Position numbers and translations under genes: made by a program. From Balanoglossus misakiensis (lineage: Eukaryota > Hemichordata), in contig CM082585.2 of NCBI GenBank assembly GCA_040954595.2, positions 7,564,001 through 7,628,000 of the forward strand: a DNA stretch of 64,000 bases, read 5' to 3'. The notes under the pieces are model-generated. The model worked only from the letters and a program-made list of their open reading frames with translations, was not told where the DNA came from and did no database searches. Shown here in pieces: positions 60,801 through 64,000 of this stretch (positions within the stretch are counted from its first letter, which is position 1; each line of letters starts with the position of its first letter).

Positions 60801-63568
60801 GAAACAATCCGCCCCTGTAGAGAACAGTCCAATTTCACCGTGGCATCAAATTCGATGTCGTCCCATGTGATGGGTTCGCCACATTGTGTATTGTTGGCGA
60901 TGACGTCAGTGTTCCCAACCCTGACGACCGCGCCGTGCAGACGATAACCTGGTATCAGAAAAAAAGATAAAGTCACGTAGAATGCGCCTCAAACATCAAG
61001 GCAACTTTAGATTATTCTCTCTTAAAATTGAGAATTAAAAATAGGAGTCAGCGTACAAAGTTTTAAATGAGACAGCAAAATTGTGTCAAATTCGAAATTC
61101 AAAATGGCCGCCCAGCTCGGTGTTGACCACATCAGAGAAATAATGCCGATTCGAATTCCTACCGCAACAGTCCGCCCTGTTGGTGATTATTACGTGCTTG
61201 ATTTCATATTCTTCGCCTAGATCAACTTTCCACCACGGTTCGTACTCTTTCTGGGTTTGCGTACAACTTCGGCCGGCGAAGTCGTTGTTCTTATCGCCAT
61301 CTACTGCTTTGCCGGCGCTGCCGTAATCGGATAGGCTACTCTGCGTCGCTGTCTTGCCATCGGCGAGACTCCGGTATGCTGAATCTGCAAACGTACAGGA
61401 ATGCATTCGTGAAACACTTGGGCTGACATATTATGAGCCAGACCGCGTTATCTGTGTAGAGGCTGTTTACCAGAGTCTACCAGTACTTGCCCCCGAACAT
61501 TCTACCATGTCTATGTGAAGTAGAATTTCCCCAGGCTTCATACATGTAAATGTACTAGGAAAGGTTAAAGTGTGGGTGTCGTCCCGTCTGCGGTTGCGCA
61601 GGTATGGGTCCCACACGACGCAGTTGCTGGCATAAAATGAAACTGCTACAATGTAAATTGTACATCATTGCAAACAATGAGGTTGTTACTTTTTGTCGCA
61701 CTTCCAGTTTATTTTGATGTGACATGTATTGTTTGGCAATATTTCCCAGAATACTTTGAACAATACGGAAGATGTGCTTGTTAACAAGAATGTCGCACAT
61801 GCGCATCTCAGACGACACTCCCCCCTTCAATTAATATTTACCGACTGCCATGACCTCCACTTCGCAAACTCTCATGTCTTCCTCCTTTCCCTTCACGTGA
61901 ATGCTGAGATAACGTCCAGCAACGGGCGTTGGTTCGCAGCGGACTGTGAACGTCTTCTGCTGGGTCTCATGCTCCTCAACCCCCGCGAAGCAAAGCGGGT
62001 TGTTTATGCTCTCTGAACCAGGAGATGGTCCAACACGAATTTCCGAACCAGCTAGGCGCGCTGAAATGTAAAGAAAGCGAAGATAAAGTGATTTATCTAT
62101 ATATTATTCATTAGATCGTTCGTTCATTCATTCATTCATTCATTCATTCATTCGTTCGTTCATTCATTCATTCATTCATTCATTCATTCATTCATTCATT
62201 CATTCATTCATTCATTCATTCATTCATTCATTCATTCGTTCGTTCATTCATTCATTCATTCATTCATTCAATCATTCATTCACTCACTCACTCACTCAGT
62301 CAGTCAGTCAGTCAGTCAGTCAGTCAGTCAGTCAGTCAGTCAGTCAGTCAGTCAGTCAACAGGTTGCCAAACTACATGCACTAGTTTTGTGTTGAGTTTT
62401 AGGTAGCATGTGGTAGAAATTGGCCAAGGGACCTGACTACACTTCGCAGTTGCTTTCTTCCATCATATTCCAAACAGCGAATCGCAAAACCGCTTGTGGA
62501 TGGATTACTCACGCTCGTACGTTTCTGTGTGCGTTATTCTCACTTCAAACACGAGCACCTCCTTCCCAAGATCTACCGCCCAATGCGGTTGCCATAACCA
62601 TTCTGTGTGGGCACAGGTCCACTCAATCCCGTCCGTGGCCAGCCAGGGACCTCTTCCTTGATATATCCTCCCGCTTTGAGCAGCCGGTCTGCCTCTGGCA
62701 AAGTTGCTCAACTCCGGGTCTGGAAATCACAGCGATTTTATTCATTATCACAAGCCAACAGGAAATTTGCCAAATGGTCAAGTACAAGTTCCGAGTACGC
62801 TGCGTGGCTGACTTTTACTGACGGTGCACGAGATCTTTCTATAATGTCAAATGACGCACCGCGCGCAGTCGTTCTGCGTGGTTTCTCTTTGAAGAGCATA
62901 ATTTAAGCCCCAGCAACAGGCTGAGAAAAATGCGTTAATTACCACATATGGTTATGCTTTCGTCACTTCCGTCCCGGCAGTCATACGTTCCGTCGCAAAT
63001 GTGGAAACTCTCGATGCATTCCAATGACGTCACACACTGGAAGTCTTCGTCTGCGCACTCTGCAATAATGTAAAACAATGATAAGTGTTGTCCCTGCTCA
63101 TTATCACCATCCCTACTCATTATGGCTACGCAAATGAGAACCCAGGTGACCATGCGATTTCTGAAAGTTAATTGTTGTCACCTACCACCACAATTGTCCT
63201 CATCTTCTCCACCATAACACGTGCTGACTTTATCGCACAGTAGGTCATTGGAAATGCAAATTCCCAGTTCGCTTCCCGAGTTGCATCTAAACTGGTCGTC
63301 GCCGCATTCAGCTATTGAAAATAGAAATAAATGTATGTAACAAACAATGGCCGAAAAACTGGCGTAACCAAATCATCCACCCCACCCCCCCTCACGTAAC
63401 CAAATCATCCACCCCTCAAGAAATCAACTGGTTTTCCCCTTAACTCACGGTATTGACAGTGGCTCTCGTCGCTCATATCATTACAGTGATTAACACCGTC
63501 ACACACCAAGTAAGACTTGATGCAGTGTATGCCGTTCTGGCAGAGAAAATCACCATCCAAGCATGGTA
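54082..63568 (-). CDS. DEG/ENaC channel with LDLa, FTP-lectin and PAN ectodomains (5' partial)
   Basis: Twenty-one exons chain in frame: 63449-63568, 63186-63311, 62943-63059, 62513-62719, 61842-62060, 61163-61384, 60739-60948, 60138-60372, 59631-59842, 59182-59469, 58698-58850, 58144-58435, 57547-57653, 57145-57308, 56648-56761, 56196-56301, 55629-55701, 55369-55426, 54953-55023, 54515-54590, 54082-54249. They give about 1112 aa; the 5' end lies outside the window. Order: LDLa x3, FTP x3, PAN/apple, LDLa, then the DEG/ENaC finger/palm core and TM2. Core signatures are YGNCFHFN, GFFAMPGTVTSVSL, CGC and CTCPPPC cysteine pairs, NVYFESLNYETTSEHPAYMW and the TM2 pore GLYVGLS with a GxS selectivity filter. 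DEG/ENaC proteins are trimeric sodium-preferring channels with two membrane spans. The extra modules would sit outside the cell between TM1 and the finger. The gating stimulus is unknown. The run of matching phases argues against two merged genes. Confidence 0.82.
54777..54890. repeat. (ATC)n-(ACC)n microsatellite
   Basis: About thirty-five ATC/CAT units grade into CACCAC units. It lies in the DEG/ENaC intron between exons 54953-55023 and 54515-54590. Confidence 0.97.
56436..56521. repeat. (CTCA)n/(ATTC)n microsatellite
   Basis: A run of CATT then CTCA tetranucleotides in the DEG/ENaC intron between exons 56648-56761 and 56196-56301. Confidence 0.95.
57545..57546 (-). other. Non-canonical GC splice donor in the DEG/ENaC gene
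   Basis: On the minus strand the exon 57547-57653 ends GCTCACG and the intron starts GCAAGT. The phase 1 join to the exon starting at 57308 gives HG-LSLTLFTEQSEYL, the expected family continuation. The nearest GT (GTAAAC, four bases on) gives the wrong frame. GC-AG introns are a known minor class with otherwise strong donor consensus, which fits here. Confidence 0.6.
58502..58589 (+). mobile_element. piggyBac-like MITE, copy 4
   Basis: Starts TTAACCCTTTCATCACCATGG and ends GGTGGGGTTAA, with TTAA at both outer ends. The interior (CTATGGTAAAGTTGGAC) matches the 8592 copy. The right inverted repeat has decayed. It lies in the DEG/ENaC intron between exons 58698-58850 and 58144-58435. Confidence 0.75.
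58698..58850 (-). other. LDLa domain 4 of the DEG/ENaC protein
   Basis: A single exon with phase 1 at both ends. The six-cysteine pattern C-x5-F-x-C-x4-C-x6-CD-x4-DC-x3-FDELGC includes the acidic calcium-site residues (D, D, DE). It directly precedes the channel core. Confidence 0.85.
58903..59172. repeat. Compound (ATAC)n-(ATGC)n-(CACG)n microsatellite
   Basis: About 270 bases of tetranucleotide repeats (ATAC, then ATGC, CACG, CA, then ATAC again) in the intron between the PAN and LDLa4 exons. Long MYVC- or HTYI-type frames are artefacts, though one reads through into the genuine PAN exon. Confidence 0.97.
59182..59469 (-). other. PAN/apple domain of the DEG/ENaC protein
   Basis: One exon with phase 1 at both ends encodes a PAN-like fold: C-x3-C (KCLHTCYYW), then YSCRSFDFHHATHTCTLH, and a YDG near the end. 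PAN/apple domains usually bind protein or carbohydrate. The assignment rests on cysteine spacing and the CxSFxF-type core. Confidence 0.7.
59631..62719 (-). other. Three FTP (fucolectin/F5-8C-like) domains of the DEG/ENaC protein
   Basis: Each domain is split over two exons: 62513-62719 + 61842-62060, 61163-61384 + 60739-60948, and 60138-60372 + 59631-59842. Domains 2 and 3 show the FTP signature: A-x-QSS, AVDG, SCTxT/SCTHS, WWxVDL, NRxDCC, then RLxGAVVRVG, CG and LCEVEV/VCEVKV. Domain 1 is more divergent in its first half (CAHTEW, HWAVDL, no NRxDCC). FTP domains of fucolectins bind fucose with Ca2+; whether these do is not known. Confidence 0.8.
62110..62358. repeat. Compound (ATTC)n-(AGTC)n microsatellite
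   Basis: About 170 bases of ATTC/CATT units, with a few GTTC variants, then about 75 bases of CAGT units. It lies in the intron between the two halves of FTP domain 1. Confidence 0.97.
62943..63568 (-). other. LDLa domains 1-3 of the DEG/ENaC protein
   Basis: Three consecutive exons (63449-63568, 63186-63311, 62943-63059), each phase 1-1, each one LDLa module. Calcium-site patterns are visible: CDGVNHCNDMSDESHC, STCYGGEDEDNC and CDGTYDCRDGSDES. More modules may lie beyond the window. Confidence 0.88.
63363..63441. repeat. 32-bp tandem duplication and dispersed repeat
   Basis: CGTAACCAAATCATCCACCC occurs at 63363 and again at 63395. It is followed by CAAGAAATCAACTGGTTTTC (from 63417), which nearly repeats a segment at about 15768-15796. 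This suggests an unclassified short dispersed element. Confidence 0.6.
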
Positions 63569-64000
63569 CTGTAAATAAACATACAGAAAGAAAGAGAAAA
63601 GGCTTACAGATATATGTTAACGTCAACATATTTGTCTGACGCCATTTTGCTGACAGTATACGCAAATTTTCCATTGACCTGTTAACATGACCATCGGTTG
63701 TGCGGAACGACAGTTATACTTGTTCAAGTAAAAACAAACCAACTTCCGTTAACACATTTCGGTGGCATAAGAATGACATTCATGGAAAAGAGCCTTTCCA
63801 CTGATAAATAGGTTTTTGGGGTGATATGTGTCTCTGTCCCTAAAAATTGTGATTAAAAATTTGTTGTCGCGAACCACACAAGTTACTTTAATTGGTAATT
63901 TCAGAAACATGTAGATGGGACTTTATCACCCGCCTATTGATGAAACACTAGCGGAGAATACAGTGTCATAAATATTTCAGCTTTTAATTAATTTCGAGTG
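63569..64000. other. Intron of the DEG/ENaC gene running off the window
   Basis: No exon is seen. The exon at 63449-63568 starts in phase 1, so coding sequence must continue beyond the window. Confidence 0.6.

Overview
This is a window of an intron-rich animal nuclear genome. Introns are mostly a few hundred bases with GT-AG borders, intergenic DNA is AT-rich, and there are many microsatellites and short non-autonomous transposons. There are no bacterial, viral or organellar genes. The gene content points to a marine invertebrate, most plausibly a non-vertebrate deuterostome such as a hemichordate or cephalochordate: a TMTC4 close to the vertebrate one, the axonemal anchor AKAP14, fucolectin-type (FTP) lectin modules, and a modular DEG/ENaC channel. 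The species cannot be fixed from this sequence. I assembled the gene models by hand from splice borders, reading-frame phase and protein similarity recalled from memory; no search was run.

Layout: (1) 1-7010 has no convincing gene; it holds a microsatellite, a CpG-rich block and a hairpin. (2) 7011-8465 (+) encodes a SOUL/HEBP1-type heme-binding protein. (3) 9436-15553 (-) is a 19-exon plasma-membrane-type Na+/H+ exchanger (SLC9A), convergent with HEBP. (4) 18547-30097 (+) is TMTC4, an ER O-mannosyltransferase, with a duplicated TPR exon that must be spliced mutually exclusively. (5) 32533-35150 (-) is AKAP14, convergent with TMTC4 across a palindromic two-strand poly(A) signal. (6) 36146-42035 (+) is CDC16/APC6, divergent from AKAP14. 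(7) 44819-47512 (-) is a two-exon gene for a small, probably N-myristoylated protein starting MGCGSS that I do not recognise. (8) 50603-52404 (-) is RHBDD1/RHBDL4, an ER rhomboid protease. (9) 54082 to beyond 63568 (-) is the 3' part of a very large DEG/ENaC channel gene. Its extracellular part carries LDLa x3, three FTP lectin domains, a PAN/apple domain and another LDLa ahead of the finger/palm core and TM2.

The genes do not form an operon. They alternate in orientation, with divergent pairs (SLC9A/TMTC4, AKAP14/CDC16) and convergent pairs (HEBP/SLC9A, TMTC4/AKAP14, CDC16/MGCGSS gene). The most notable items are the LDLa-FTP-PAN-LDLa-ENaC architecture, the 115-nt mutually exclusive exon pair in TMTC4, and a TTAA-flanked piggyBac-like MITE family with four copies here.
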